A DNA stretch of 64,000 bases from 67-14 sp035502775 (lineage in GTDB: Bacteria; Actinomycetota; Thermoleophilia; Solirubrobacterales; 70-9): contig DATJUB010000029.1 in the NCBI GenBank assembly GCA_035502775.1, positions 24,163-88,162 on the forward strand, in the 5' to 3' direction. Shown piece after piece: positions 7,758 to 15,732 of this stretch; position 1 is the stretch's first letter; each line of letters opens with the position of its first letter. A program made the position numbers and the translations under genes. The notes below the pieces were generated by a model that was not told the DNA's origin, made no database searches, and saw only the letters and a program-made list of their open reading frames with translations.

Positions 7758-8693
7758 TCAGGCAGGCACAGGCAGACCGAACTCGTCAGACAGCAGGCTC
7801 TGGACCATCACAGCCGCCGCGACAGATCCCGTGGCGATCGCGACCGCCACCTGCTGCATCTGCCCGGCGGCGTCACCCGCGGCCGAGACTCCCGGCACGC
7901 TGGTCCGGTGGAAGCCATCGGTCTTCAACGCGTCGGCGGTCAGCGGATTCGGCTCCGCCGGCTCCACACCCAGCTGCTCCGCCAGATCGTTTCGCTGATG
8001 AAGTGCCGGTGCCACCAGCAGTCCCGAACGCTCCAGCCGGCTCCCGTCACCGAACGAGATCGCGGTCAGGCATCCGCGCTCGGACTCCAGGGCCGCGATG
8101 GACCGCTCATCGACGGCCACTCCGGCCTTCCAGAGCTTTTCCCGCTGCTCATCGTCCAGTTCGGCCGGTCCGTCGGTCAGGAGGATCACGTCCTCACTCC
8201 AGCCGCTTAGCAGGAGAGCGCCGTGCACCCCGCGCTCTCCGTTGCCGCGCACGGCCAGTGGCCTGCCCTCCACCTCCCAGCCGTGGCAGAACGGGCAATG
8301 GAAGACGGAGCCTCCCCACAGCTCGGCCATTCCCGGCAAGTCATCGATCCGATACTCCATTCCGGTGGTCAGAAGGATCCGCTTCGATCTCTCGACGGTG
8401 CCGTCTTCAAGCTCCAGTTCGAACTCCCCCACGCTCCCGCCGGCGGCGACCACCCGGCCCCGCCTGAACGAAAGGGCGGGATATTTCTCGATCTCCCGCC
8501 GGCCGATTTCGTAGAGCTCGGCCGGCGAACGTCCGTCGTGCCCGAGCAGGCCCCCGATGCCGTGTGCCGGCAGGTTGCTCTGCTCCCCGGCGTCGATCAC
8601 CAGGGTGTCGCGGCGGGCCCGCCCGAGGACAAGAGCCGCACTGAGTCCGGCGGCACCGCCGCCGATGATTACGCAATCCCAAATCTTTGTCAT
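7758..8693 (-). CDS. Thioredoxin-reductase-like NAD(P)/FAD oxidoreductase
   Basis: This 311-residue flavoprotein has the FAD-binding GGGAAGLSAALVLGRA motif at residues 11-26, a redox-active CPFC pair near 133-136, and the C-terminal FAD motif VPGVSAAGDAAG. Size and layout fit the thioredoxin reductase family; the second GxGxxG for NADPH is degenerate (AVRGNGERGVHG), as in many actinobacterial TrxB-like proteins whose reductant or partner differs. It is divergent from an XRE-cupin regulator whose predicted operator overlaps this gene's -35. A peroxiredoxin lies beyond the regulator, suggesting a redox role. Confidence 0.88.
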   Translation of the reverse strand: MTKIWDCVIIGGGAAGLSAALVLGRARRDTLVIDAGEQSNLPAHGIGGLLGHDGRSPAELYEIGRREIEKYPALSFRRGRVVAAGGSVGEFELELEDGTVERSKRILLTTGMEYRIDDLPGMAELWGGSVFHCPFCHGWEVEGRPLAVRGNGERGVHGALLLSGWSEDVILLTDGPAELDDEQREKLWKAGVAVDERSIAALESERGCLTAISFGDGSRLERSGLLVAPALHQRNDLAEQLGVEPAEPNPLTADALKTDGFHRTSVPGVSAAGDAAGQMQQVAVAIATGSVAAAVMVQSLLSDEFGLPVPA

Positions 8694-8722
8694 GGGATCA
8701 CGTTGTCACGAGATCCTCAATC

Positions 8723-8750
8723 TGTCAAACTTGTTTGCTGATATGGCAAA
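8723..8750. promoter_or_regulatory. Divergent operator/promoter between flavoprotein and XRE regulator
   Basis: An inverted repeat CAAAC-TT-GTTTG (8726-8737) overlaps the sequence that reads TTGACA (8728-8723) on the minus strand, a candidate -35 for the flavoprotein gene, whose weak -10 CAACGT lies 17 bases further on and six bases before its ATG. A second repeat TTTGC (8734-8738) / GCAAA (8746-8750) spans the regulator's own ATG at 8743. Control of both genes by the XRE protein is inferred. Confidence 0.5.
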
Positions 8751-9321
8751 TACAGAAGAATCCGAACCGGTCGAAGCGATCGTCCGCCGCCGGTTGCGCG
8801 CGCTGCGCACCGAGCAGGGGCTGACCCTCGAGGATGTCGCCGACCGCGCGGCTATCGACGTATCCACGCTGAGCAGGCTCGAATCCGGCAAGCGCCGCCT
8901 CTCCCTGGATCACCTCCCCGCCCTGGCCGGAGCCCTCGGGGTCGGTGTGAACGAGCTGCTCCAGGCCCCCGAACCGTCGGACCCGAGGGTCAAGGGCCAC
9001 TCTCACACCCACGACGGCCTGACCTTCCTGCCCCTGACCAGGCGCGGCCCCGCCGGCGGTGTCTACGCCTACAAGATCCGGATCGACGCCGCCCGCAACA
9101 CCCCACCGGCGAAGTTGCCGGTCCACGAAGGCCATGACTGGATGTACATCCTCGACGGACGGATGCGCCTCTGCCTCGGTGACGACGACATGGTGATCAG
9201 CCCCGGGGAAGCGGTCGAGTTCACCACCCTCAACCCGCACTGGTTCGGTGTCGTCAAGGAACCGGTCGAGCTGATCGCCCTGCTCGGCCCGCAAGGCGAG
9301 CGGCTGCATCTTCACGATTGA
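8743..9321 (+). CDS. XRE family regulator with C-terminal cupin domain
   Basis: The 192-residue protein combines an N-terminal XRE helix-turn-helix at about residues 12-68 (LRALRTEQGLTLEDVADRA, VSTLSRLESGKRRLS) with a C-terminal cupin_2 domain at about 105-185 that contains the small-molecule pocket (PVHEGHDWMYILDGRM, SPGEAVEFTTLNPHW). Regulators of this layout usually sense a metabolite and repress a neighbouring operon. ATG 8743 is chosen because the HTH begins a few residues later; the earlier open frame overlaps the divergent gene. The likely target is the divergent flavoprotein gene. Confidence 0.92.
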   Translation: MANTEESEPVEAIVRRRLRALRTEQGLTLEDVADRAAIDVSTLSRLESGKRRLSLDHLPALAGALGVGVNELLQAPEPSDPRVKGHSHTHDGLTFLPLTRRGPAGGVYAYKIRIDAARNTPPAKLPVHEGHDWMYILDGRMRLCLGDDDMVISPGEAVEFTTLNPHWFGVVKEPVELIALLGPQGERLHLHD

Positions 9322-9427
9322 GCGCGGCACGCCAAGTAAGCAGACTGGATCACTCGACAAAGTAGTATCTGAAGCACGAGGGAGAACCCGTACTTTCAAC
9401 CACCGCACTATCTCAGGAGATGACTCA

Positions 9428-10090
9428 ATGTCACTGACCATCGGCGATACAGCGCCGGACTTCGAAGCCGAGACGACCGAGGGAACGATCTCGTTTCACG
9501 ACTGGATCGGCGACGGCTGGGCCGTCCTTTTCTCCCATCCGCGGAACTTCACCCCGGTCTGCACGACCGAGCTCGGCTACCTCGCCAGCATCGAGCCCGA
9601 CTTCGCGGCCCGCAACACCAAGGTGATCGGCCTCTCGGTCGACCCGCTGGAGAACCACGAGAAATGGGCCGAGGACATCGCCGAGACCCAGGGCTCGGAG
9701 CTCAACTATCCGCTGATCGCCGACACCGATCACAAGGTCGCGAAGCTCTACGGCATGCTCCCGCCTGACGTCGAGGGTGAGTCCACCGACCGCACCCCGG
9801 CCCAGAACGCCACCCTGCGCAACGTGTTCGTGGTCGGTCCGGACAAGAAGATCAAGCTGGTGATGATCTACCCGATGACCACCGGCCGCAACTTCGACGA
9901 GATCCTGCGGGTGATCGACTCGCTGCAGCTCACCTCCGAGCACGCGGTCGCCACCCCCGCCCAGTGGCAGTCCGGCGAAGACGTGATCATCGCCGGCTCG
10001 GTCTCCGACGAAGCCGCCAAGGAGAAGTACCCGGAAGGCTGGGACGCGCCGCGCCCCTGGCTCCGGATCGTTCCCTCGCCCGAGAAGTAG
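9428..10090 (+). CDS. 1-Cys peroxiredoxin (Prx6-type)
   Basis: The 220-residue enzyme reduces hydrogen peroxide and organic peroxides. The peroxidatic cysteine is Cys45 in NFTPVCTTE, preceded by SHPRNF as in the Prx6 group; the long C-terminal arm with WQSGEDVII and the ending KYPEGW...PRPWLR are characteristic of that group. No resolving cysteine is seen, consistent with the 1-Cys mechanism. ATG 9428 follows TCAGGAGATGACTCA. The gene ends before a strong hairpin shared with the convergent copper ATPase. Confidence 0.95.
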   Translation: MSLTIGDTAPDFEAETTEGTISFHDWIGDGWAVLFSHPRNFTPVCTTELGYLASIEPDFAARNTKVIGLSVDPLENHEKWAEDIAETQGSELNYPLIADTDHKVAKLYGMLPPDVEGESTDRTPAQNATLRNVFVVGPDKKIKLVMIYPMTTGRNFDEILRVIDSLQLTSEHAVATPAQWQSGEDVIIAGSVSDEAAKEKYPEGWDAPRPWLRIVPSPEK

Positions 10091-10110
10091 GACCTCGCGG
10101 GACCGGCGAT

Positions 10111-10154
10111 ACCGCCAGCCCGGACGATTCGAGATCGTCGTCCGGCCTGGCGGT
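10111..10154. terminator. Bidirectional hairpin between peroxiredoxin and copA
   Basis: Two nested perfect stems: ACCGCCAG (10111-10118) with CTGGCGGT (10147-10154), and CCGGACGA (10120-10127) with TCGTCCGG (10138-10145), loop of about ten bases. It lies between two convergent stop codons, so it probably ends both transcripts, although no clear T-run follows. Confidence 0.65.
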
Positions 10155-10182
10155 TCGCCGGCGCTTCATCCTCGGGACAGCC

Positions 10183-12429
10183 TCACCTGAACCGCCGCAG
10201 GCGCAGTGAGTTGGTCAGCACGAAGACGCTGGAGAAGGCCATCGCCGCTCCGGCCACGATCGGGTTGAGCAGGCCGGTCACCGCCAAGGGCAGTGCCGCG
10301 ACGTTGTAGGCGAAAGCCCAGAACAGGTTGCCCTTGATCGTGCGCAGGGTCTGCCTCGAGAGACGGATCGCGTCGGCGCCCTTGCGCAGGTCACCCGAGA
10401 CCAGGGTCAGGTCCGAGGCTTCGATCGCCACGTCGGTTCCGGTTCCGATCGAGAGACCGAGATCGGCCTGGGCCAGGGCGGGTGCATCGTTGACACCATC
10501 GCCGACCATCGCCACGACTTTCCCCCGCTCCTGGAGATCCTTGACCACGTCCGCCTTGTCGGCAGGCATCACTTCGGCGATCACCTCGTTGATGCCGACC
10601 GATCCGGCGACCGCTTCGGCCGTGACCCGGTTGTCACCCGTGAGCAGAATGGTCCGCAATCCCAGATCACGGAAGGCCGCGACGGCCTCGGCCGACGAAT
10701 CCTTGATCTGATCGCCGACCACGAAGACCGCTCTCGCCTCTCCTCGCCACCCGGCCAGGATCGGCGTCCGTGCTTCGAGCTGCGCCCGCTCCAGAGACGA
10801 CGACAGCTTTTCCGGGAGGACCATCCCCCGCTCGCTCAGGAACGACGGCCGTCCGGCGATCACCTCGACCCCATCCACGGTCGCGCTCACGCCGCGGCCC
10901 TCGTGATTGACGAAGTCCCCGGCGGCGGGCAAGGCACCGAACCGGTCCAGGGCGGCGCTGGAGATCGCCCGGGCGATCGGATGCTCGGAGGCGTGCTCCA
11001 GCGCTCCGGTCAATCTCAGCGCCTCGTCCCCATCGACGCCGTCGGCAGTGATCACCTCGTCCAGGGCCATGTCACCCGTGGTGACCGTGCCGGTCTTGTC
11101 GAGCACGATCGTGTCGATCGAACGGGTCGACTCGAGGATCTCCGGCCCCTTGATCAACATGCCCAGCTGTGCCCCACGGCCGGTGCCGACCAGCAAGGCC
11201 GTCGGCGTGGCCAGACCCAGCGCGCAGGGGCAGGCGATGATCAGGACCGCGACCGCGGCGGTGAAGGCGTAGGCGGTACTGACGTCGGTACCGAGCCAGA
11301 ATCCGAGCGTCGCGAAGGCGAGGCCCACCACTAGCGGCACGAACACGGCTGAGACGCGGTCGGCCAGCCTCTGGACCGGCGCCTTGCCGGTCTGGGCGTC
11401 GGTGACCAGTCTCGCGATCTGCGCCAGGGCGGTCTCCTCACCGACCTTGGTCGCCTCGACCAGCAGGCGCCCACCGGAATTGACGGTCGCTCCCGCGACC
11501 TCATCACCGGGCTTGACCTCGACCGGAACCGATTCGCCGGTGAGCAGCGAACGGTCGATCGCCGAGTGTCCCTCCAGCACGATGCCGTCTGTGGCGACCT
11601 TCTCGCCGGGACGGACCACAAAGGCCTGCCCGACCCGCAGTTCCTCGATCGCGATGCGCCGCTCGGTCCCGTCCTCGTCGAGGATCGACACCTCCTTGGC
11701 CCCCAGCTCCAGCAGCGCCCGCAGTGCGGACCCCGCGTTTCGCTTGGCCTTGGCCTCGAAGTAGCGCCCGGCGAGGATGAAGGTCACGACCACGGCCGCC
11801 ACCTCGAAGTAGATCTCGTCGGTGCCTCCGCCCTGCTCGGGAATCAGCTTGAAGGGCATGGTCATGCCCGGTTCGCCGGCCCCCAGGAAGAAGAGTGCGA
11901 CCACGGACCATCCGTATGCCGCCAGCGTTCCCAGGGAGATGAGTGTGTCCATGCTCGCCGCGCCGTGCTTCAGGTTCTGCCAGGCGACCTTGTGGAAGGG
12001 CCAGGCCGCCCACAGGATCACGGGTGTCGCGAGCTGCAGGCTGAGCCACTGCCAGTACTCGAACTGGAATGCGGGGATCATCGCCATCAGGAAGATCGGC
12101 AGGCTGAGCGCCGAGGAGATGATCAACCGCAGGCGAAGACCGGCCAACGCCTTGTCCTCACCCGATTCGTCCTTCTCCGCTGCGGCCGATTCGGTGCTGC
12201 CGGAGACGGTGGCACCGTAGCCGGCCGCCTCGACCGCTCCGATCAGATCCTCGGTTTCGGTGGCTTCCGCGTCGAAGGTCACGGTCGCCCGCTCGGTGGC
12301 GAAGTTGACCGTGGCGGCGACACCGTCGATCTTGTTGAGCTTGCGTTCGATCCGGTTCGCGCAGGAGGAGCAGGTCATGCCCTCCAGGTCGAGGTCGATC
12401 GTGTCGTTCTCAATGTCCGTGCGACTCAC
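10183..12429 (-). CDS. copA: Copper-exporting P1B-type ATPase
   Basis: The 748-residue ATPase pumps Cu(I) out of the cytosol. Domains in order: one N-terminal HMA metal-binding domain with GMTCSSC near residues 17-23; membrane helices from about 98; the TGES actuator loop; the CPC metal site in a membrane helix near 399-401 (ACPCALGLATP); phosphorylation motif DKTGT near 444; SEHPIARA near 480; and GDGVNDAPAL near 641. The start is GTG 12429 with GGGAG upstream; it overlaps the end of the upstream secreted-protein gene by 20 bases, showing translational coupling. It is the last gene of the copper operon. Confidence 0.95.
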   Translation of the reverse strand: MSRTDIENDTIDLDLEGMTCSSCANRIERKLNKIDGVAATVNFATERATVTFDAEATETEDLIGAVEAAGYGATVSGSTESAAAEKDESGEDKALAGLRLRLIISSALSLPIFLMAMIPAFQFEYWQWLSLQLATPVILWAAWPFHKVAWQNLKHGAASMDTLISLGTLAAYGWSVVALFFLGAGEPGMTMPFKLIPEQGGGTDEIYFEVAAVVVTFILAGRYFEAKAKRNAGSALRALLELGAKEVSILDEDGTERRIAIEELRVGQAFVVRPGEKVATDGIVLEGHSAIDRSLLTGESVPVEVKPGDEVAGATVNSGGRLLVEATKVGEETALAQIARLVTDAQTGKAPVQRLADRVSAVFVPLVVGLAFATLGFWLGTDVSTAYAFTAAVAVLIIACPCALGLATPTALLVGTGRGAQLGMLIKGPEILESTRSIDTIVLDKTGTVTTGDMALDEVITADGVDGDEALRLTGALEHASEHPIARAISSAALDRFGALPAAGDFVNHEGRGVSATVDGVEVIAGRPSFLSERGMVLPEKLSSSLERAQLEARTPILAGWRGEARAVFVVGDQIKDSSAEAVAAFRDLGLRTILLTGDNRVTAEAVAGSVGINEVIAEVMPADKADVVKDLQERGKVVAMVGDGVNDAPALAQADLGLSIGTGTDVAIEASDLTLVSGDLRKGADAIRLSRQTLRTIKGNLFWAFAYNVAALPLAVTGLLNPIVAGAAMAFSSVFVLTNSLRLRRFR

Positions 12430-13345
12430 CGGAGCTCCCTTCGTGTCCGGCCGGCGTGTCGGTCTGTCCGGCCGGGGCCACTTCGCGCGTGAATTCCGCT
12501 GTATGGATCCTGTTCTCATGTCGGAACTGCAGGTACAGGCGGTACCTGCCGGCGCTCGGGTAGGAGACCTGGAACCGGATCGGTCCTGCTCCGCCGGGCT
12601 CGCCCTCGGGATGCGTGTGCAGGAATGCCTGGTCTCCCTGGCGCAGCGCGACCAGATGTCCGTCGGCTCCGAGGTAGGGCTGCAGCTCGCCGATCGGTTC
12701 GCCGTCCAGAGTCACGGTGAACTCGGCGCCGACGGTGTCCCCCGCCCCGGCGGCCGGGGACTCGAGCGAGACCTCGTATCCGTCACCGGCATCGGCGGTG
12801 GTGCTCACCGGGGCGAGCGGCTGGGGATCGAACTGTCCGGGGACGAACAGGTCGGCGGCCAGGGTGAGGGACTCGCCGCCCGTGGAGAAGTCGGCGAAGG
12901 CACGGTAGACACCGGGCAGCCGGCTGTCCATGGTGGCGGTCCACGAACCGTCGGGCCGCTGCTCGGGATGCAGATGCTGAAACGCCTGGAAGTCGCGTCG
13001 GACGACGATCAGGTGCATGCGCCGCTCGTGTGAGGAGTCGAACTCCCGCACCGTGGCGCCTTCCTGGTCGAGAATCGAAAACTCGAATTCCGTGCTCGCG
13101 TTCGGCTGGAGGATCGTTTCCGGGAGGCTCAGGTCGTATCCGCCGCTCGCGACGGCCAGTCCGGGCACCTCGGCCGTGGGTGCGTTCTGTGTGTGTTCTT
13201 CCATCTTCATTTCGGTCCCTTCCATCTCCATCTCGGACGAGGGTTCGTCCACGCCGGGATCGATCTTCGATCCGGCGAATGCCGCCGCCGCGAAAACCAG
13301 CACGAGCAGCGACACGAATGCCCCGATTCGCGCGGCGGCATTCAT
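12410..13345 (-). CDS. Secreted copper-operon protein with His/Met-rich segments
   Basis: The 311-residue protein begins with a signal-peptide-like hydrophobic stretch (about 5-24, ending AAFAG). A Met/Glu-rich stretch EMEMEGTEMKMEEH follows, and two similar beta-domains each carry a histidine pair: RRDFQAFQHLHPEQ and GDQAFLHTHPEG. The C-terminus ends in GHEGSSGESHGH. Met- and His-rich patches are typical of extracytoplasmic copper binders. It lies between copZ and copA, overlapping the first by ATGA and the second by 20 bases, so a role in extracytoplasmic copper handling is inferred. No enzymatic motif is seen. Confidence 0.75.
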   Translation of the reverse strand: MNAAARIGAFVSLLVLVFAAAAFAGSKIDPGVDEPSSEMEMEGTEMKMEEHTQNAPTAEVPGLAVASGGYDLSLPETILQPNASTEFEFSILDQEGATVREFDSSHERRMHLIVVRRDFQAFQHLHPEQRPDGSWTATMDSRLPGVYRAFADFSTGGESLTLAADLFVPGQFDPQPLAPVSTTADAGDGYEVSLESPAAGAGDTVGAEFTVTLDGEPIGELQPYLGADGHLVALRQGDQAFLHTHPEGEPGGAGPIRFQVSYPSAGRYRLYLQFRHENRIHTAEFTREVAPAGQTDTPAGHEGSSGESHGH

Positions 13346-13563
13346 CAGGAGGCCTCGGCCAGCTTGTATCCGAGCTCCTCGACGGTGCGGGCGATCGCCT
13401 CGTCGCTGACCGCGGATCCGGTCACGCGGAGAGAACCGGTGGCGAGATCAGCCTCGACCGAATCCACCCCGTCCAACTCGGCGACTTCCTCGAGCACCGA
13501 CGATCGGCAGTGATCGCAGGTCATGCCGGTGACTGTGTAGCTGTGGGTGGTGGATTCGCACAT
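13345..13563 (-). CDS. copZ: Copper chaperone, heavy-metal-associated domain
   Basis: A 72-residue single HMA domain with the metal-binding motif GMTCDHC at residues 11-17 and the usual beta-alpha-beta layout ending in VEELGYKL. CopZ proteins carry Cu(I) to CopA and to the copper repressor. ATG 13563 is chosen because GAGGAAG lies just upstream; an upstream extension would cross the operator. It is the first gene of the copper operon, and its stop overlaps the next start as ATGA. Confidence 0.93.
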   Translation of the reverse strand: MCESTTHSYTVTGMTCDHCRSSVLEEVAELDGVDSVEADLATGSLRVTGSAVSDEAIARTVEELGYKLAEAS

Positions 13564-13584
13564 TTGATCTTCCTCTCTTGATTC

Positions 13585-13637
13585 ATACCCTAAGGGGGTA
13601 TCTGGTGGGGGAACCATAGCATACCCCCAAGGGGTAT
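13585..13637. promoter_or_regulatory. Two CsoR-type copper operator boxes before copZ
   Basis: Two GC-flanked palindromes of the CsoR type: ATACCC-TAAGG-GGGTAT (13585-13601) and ATACCCC-CAA-GGGGTAT (13621-13637), 36 bp centre to centre. The core ATACCCnnnnnGGGTAT matches operators of copper-sensing CsoR repressors in Gram-positive bacteria. The copper operon starts at 13563, immediately downstream on the minus strand. No csoR gene is visible in the window, so the regulator must act from elsewhere. Confidence 0.85.
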
Positions 13638-13695
13638 ATCTGGAGACCTCGGACTCGAGCTTGAACGACAGCCGTTCCCCGCATAGGATCGGAGG

Positions 13696-14067
13696 ATGGT
13701 TGAGACGATCGAAGACATGCCCGCCGGTACTCTCGGCTTCCGTTCAGAGGGAAGCCTGACCGGAGATGACTACCGCGAAGTGCTGATCCCGCCGCTCAAG
13801 GAGACGATCGAGCGCGGCGACAAGGTGAGGATGATGTTCGTGATCGAGAAGGACTTCGGCGAAACGCCGAGCGGCCTCTTCGAGGACCTGAAGACGGGCG
13901 CCGGCCTCGGAGCCGGCCATTTCTCCTCCTGGGAGAGGACCGCTCTCGTGACCGACCAGGACTGGGTGAAGAAGGCGGTCCGGCTGTTCGGCTGGATCGC
14001 GCCCGGAGAGATGAAGATCTTCCCTCTCGCCGACACCGAGGCGGCAAAAGCCTGGCTCACCTCCTAG
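13696..14067 (+). CDS. SpoIIAA-like / STAS-related protein
   Basis: A 123-residue single domain of the SpoIIAA-like group (DUF3478): MPAGTLGFRSEGSLTGDDYREVLIPPLKE at the N-terminus, then DKVRMMFVIEKDF, SSWERTALVTDQDWVKKAV, and a C-terminal FGWIAPGEMKIFP. These proteins have a STAS-like fold but usually no phosphorylatable serine; function is unknown. It is a single-gene unit divergent from the copper operon and convergent with the YnfA gene. Confidence 0.85.
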   Translation: MVETIEDMPAGTLGFRSEGSLTGDDYREVLIPPLKETIERGDKVRMMFVIEKDFGETPSGLFEDLKTGAGLGAGHFSSWERTALVTDQDWVKKAVRLFGWIAPGEMKIFPLADTEAAKAWLTS

Positions 14068-14076
14068 GCGGCCGGA

Positions 14077-14406
14077 TCATCCGCGCGGCGCGTACATGAT
14101 CAGCGAGACGCCGATCAGGCACACGAAGGCGCCACCCAGATCGAAGCGGTCCGGCTTGAATCCGTCGAAGAGCATCGCCCAGACCAGCGATCCGATGATG
14201 AACACCCCGCCGTAGGCGGCGAGCACGCGGCCGAAGCTCGCTTCGGGCTGCAGCGCCGCGATCACCCCGTAGAGACCCAGGCTGAGCACACCGAGGGCGA
14301 CAACCAGCGCGCCCTTGTCGTCCTTGACTCCGATCCAGACTAGATAGGCGCCGCCGATCTCGGCGATCGCGGCGGCCGCGAACAGGAGGATCGAGCGCCC
14401 GGTCAC
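14077..14406 (-). CDS. YnfA (UPF0060) family membrane protein
   Basis: A 109-residue protein with four predicted membrane helices: RSILLFAAAAIAEIGGAYLVW at the start, ALVVALGVLSLGLYGVIAAL, GGVFIIGSLVWAMLFDG and GGAFVCLIGVSLIMY. The GAYLVW signature and length fit the UPF0060/YnfA family, related to small multidrug-resistance exporters. GTG 14406 overlaps the upstream stop as GTGA and gives the family length. It closes the long minus-strand run that contains the sigma factor. Confidence 0.9.
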   Translation of the reverse strand: MTGRSILLFAAAAIAEIGGAYLVWIGVKDDKGALVVALGVLSLGLYGVIAALQPEASFGRVLAAYGGVFIIGSLVWAMLFDGFKPDRFDLGGAFVCLIGVSLIMYAPRG

Positions 14407-14849
14407 GTATCCCGGCTCGGATCGGCACCTTCCGACTGGGCGGCGAGACCGTCGGCGAACCGCCGGGTCACTTTGGTCAAGGCGCTGCGATAGATCCAAC
14501 CCGTCCCGGGAAACTTCGGCTTGAAGGTCGTGTGCCAACGGAGCTCGCAGCCACCGGGTGCCGGCTCTACCTCGACCACGGCCCGGTACTCCTTGACCGC
14601 CAGCCCGGAGAGCATCACATACGTGAGCCGCCGGTCCGGCAGACGCTCTACGATCTCCTCGCGGACCCTGACCCGCCCCGTGGTGAAGACCCGGATCTCC
14701 CCCACACCGGCGACATCACCCGGATCGATCGAGCGGTGAGAATCGATCGGCGTCCAGATCGGCCAGCTCGAACTGTCTCCCAGCCAGCGGAACACCTCGG
14801 CCGGACCGGCCGAGATCGTCTTGCGAATATCCACATCCTGTAACCCCAT
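14403..14849 (-). CDS. SRPBCC family protein (polyketide cyclase/START-like)
   Basis: The 148-residue protein has the SRPBCC ligand-pocket pattern: the start MGLQDVDIRKTISAGPAEVFRWLGD, WPIWTPIDSHRSIDPGDVAGVG, a central VREEIVERLPDRRLTYVMLSG, and the closing helix WIYRSALTKVTRRFADGL. No substrate is evident. ATG 14849 is chosen because GGAGGATC lies eight bases upstream. The stop overlaps the YnfA start, and alkA ends 28 bases upstream. Confidence 0.85.
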   Translation of the reverse strand: MGLQDVDIRKTISAGPAEVFRWLGDSSSWPIWTPIDSHRSIDPGDVAGVGEIRVFTTGRVRVREEIVERLPDRRLTYVMLSGLAVKEYRAVVEVEPAPGGCELRWHTTFKPKFPGTGWIYRSALTKVTRRFADGLAAQSEGADPSRDT

Positions 14850-14877
14850 CGCCGGATCCTCCCAGATCCGGCAGCGG

Positions 14878-15732
14878 CTAGACGAAGGCGCCGGAGGTCC
14901 AGAGATGAAAGAGCGCGTAGGCCCGCCAGGGCCGCCAAGTCTCGGACATCGATTCGGCTTCGCGAGTGGTGATACCGCCCAGAACCCGCCGGAGGACCAG
15001 GTCCCCTCCCGGGAAGGCGTCGGGGTCGCGCAGGGCTCGCACTCCCAGATACTCGACCGTCCAGGGTCCGACACCGGGTATCGCCAGCAGCCGCCGCCGC
15101 GCTTCCGAGCGGTCGACGGCCGGATCGAGTCCCAGACCGTCTTCGAACGCCCCGGCGACGAGTCGGATCGTGCGGGCCCGCGCGCCGGTGACGCCGATCG
15201 CGGCACGCAGTTCTTCCGTGGCAACGCCCGCCAGCCTTTCGGGCTCCGGAAATAGCGAGAGGCCACCGGGACCCGGCCGGCCGAACGCCGCGACCAGCCT
15301 GCCGCCGAACGTCCTGGCCGCCGCGAGTGAGACCTGCTGCCCGAGCAGGGTCATGACCGCCCCCTCGAAACCGTCCGGATATCCGACCACGCGCAGGCCC
15401 GGCCGGGCCGCGATCATCGGGCCGATCAGTGGATCTCCGCCGAGCGCCGCCCGCACCGAGGCAAGGTCGGCATCGAGGTCGAGCCATTGCCGGACCGCGG
15501 CGAGCACGAACTCCTGCTCCGGCTCGCCTTCGCCTTCGGCCTCGACCATGATCCGGCCGTCGGTGATCGTCACCGTGACCGCGACCGGGCCGTCCGGCGT
15601 CGCGAACACCCGCGAGTGCCTTGCTTCTCCCGCCTCGTGGACCTCGGATCCGGGAATCGCGTGTGCCTCGAGGTGGCGCAGCATCGGTCCGGACTCGACC
15701 GGATCCTCGAGCTCGATCCGGCCGGTGATCAC
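14878..15732 (-). CDS. alkA: DNA-3-methyladenine glycosylase II
   Basis: The 284-residue base-excision enzyme removes alkylated bases such as 3-methyladenine. The HhH-GPD motif is clear: LLGQQVSLAAARTFGGRLV near residue 130, hairpin LLAIPGVGPWTVEYLGVRAL near 215-234, and catalytic Asp in FPGGDLVLRR near 242. An N-terminal domain of about 110 residues fits AlkA. The start is GTG 15732, overlapping the tag stop as GTGA, so the two glycosylases are coupled. No Ada-type transcription domain is fused. Confidence 0.93.
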   Translation of the reverse strand: MITGRIELEDPVESGPMLRHLEAHAIPGSEVHEAGEARHSRVFATPDGPVAVTVTITDGRIMVEAEGEGEPEQEFVLAAVRQWLDLDADLASVRAALGGDPLIGPMIAARPGLRVVGYPDGFEGAVMTLLGQQVSLAAARTFGGRLVAAFGRPGPGGLSLFPEPERLAGVATEELRAAIGVTGARARTIRLVAGAFEDGLGLDPAVDRSEARRRLLAIPGVGPWTVEYLGVRALRDPDAFPGGDLVLRRVLGGITTREAESMSETWRPWRAYALFHLWTSGAFV

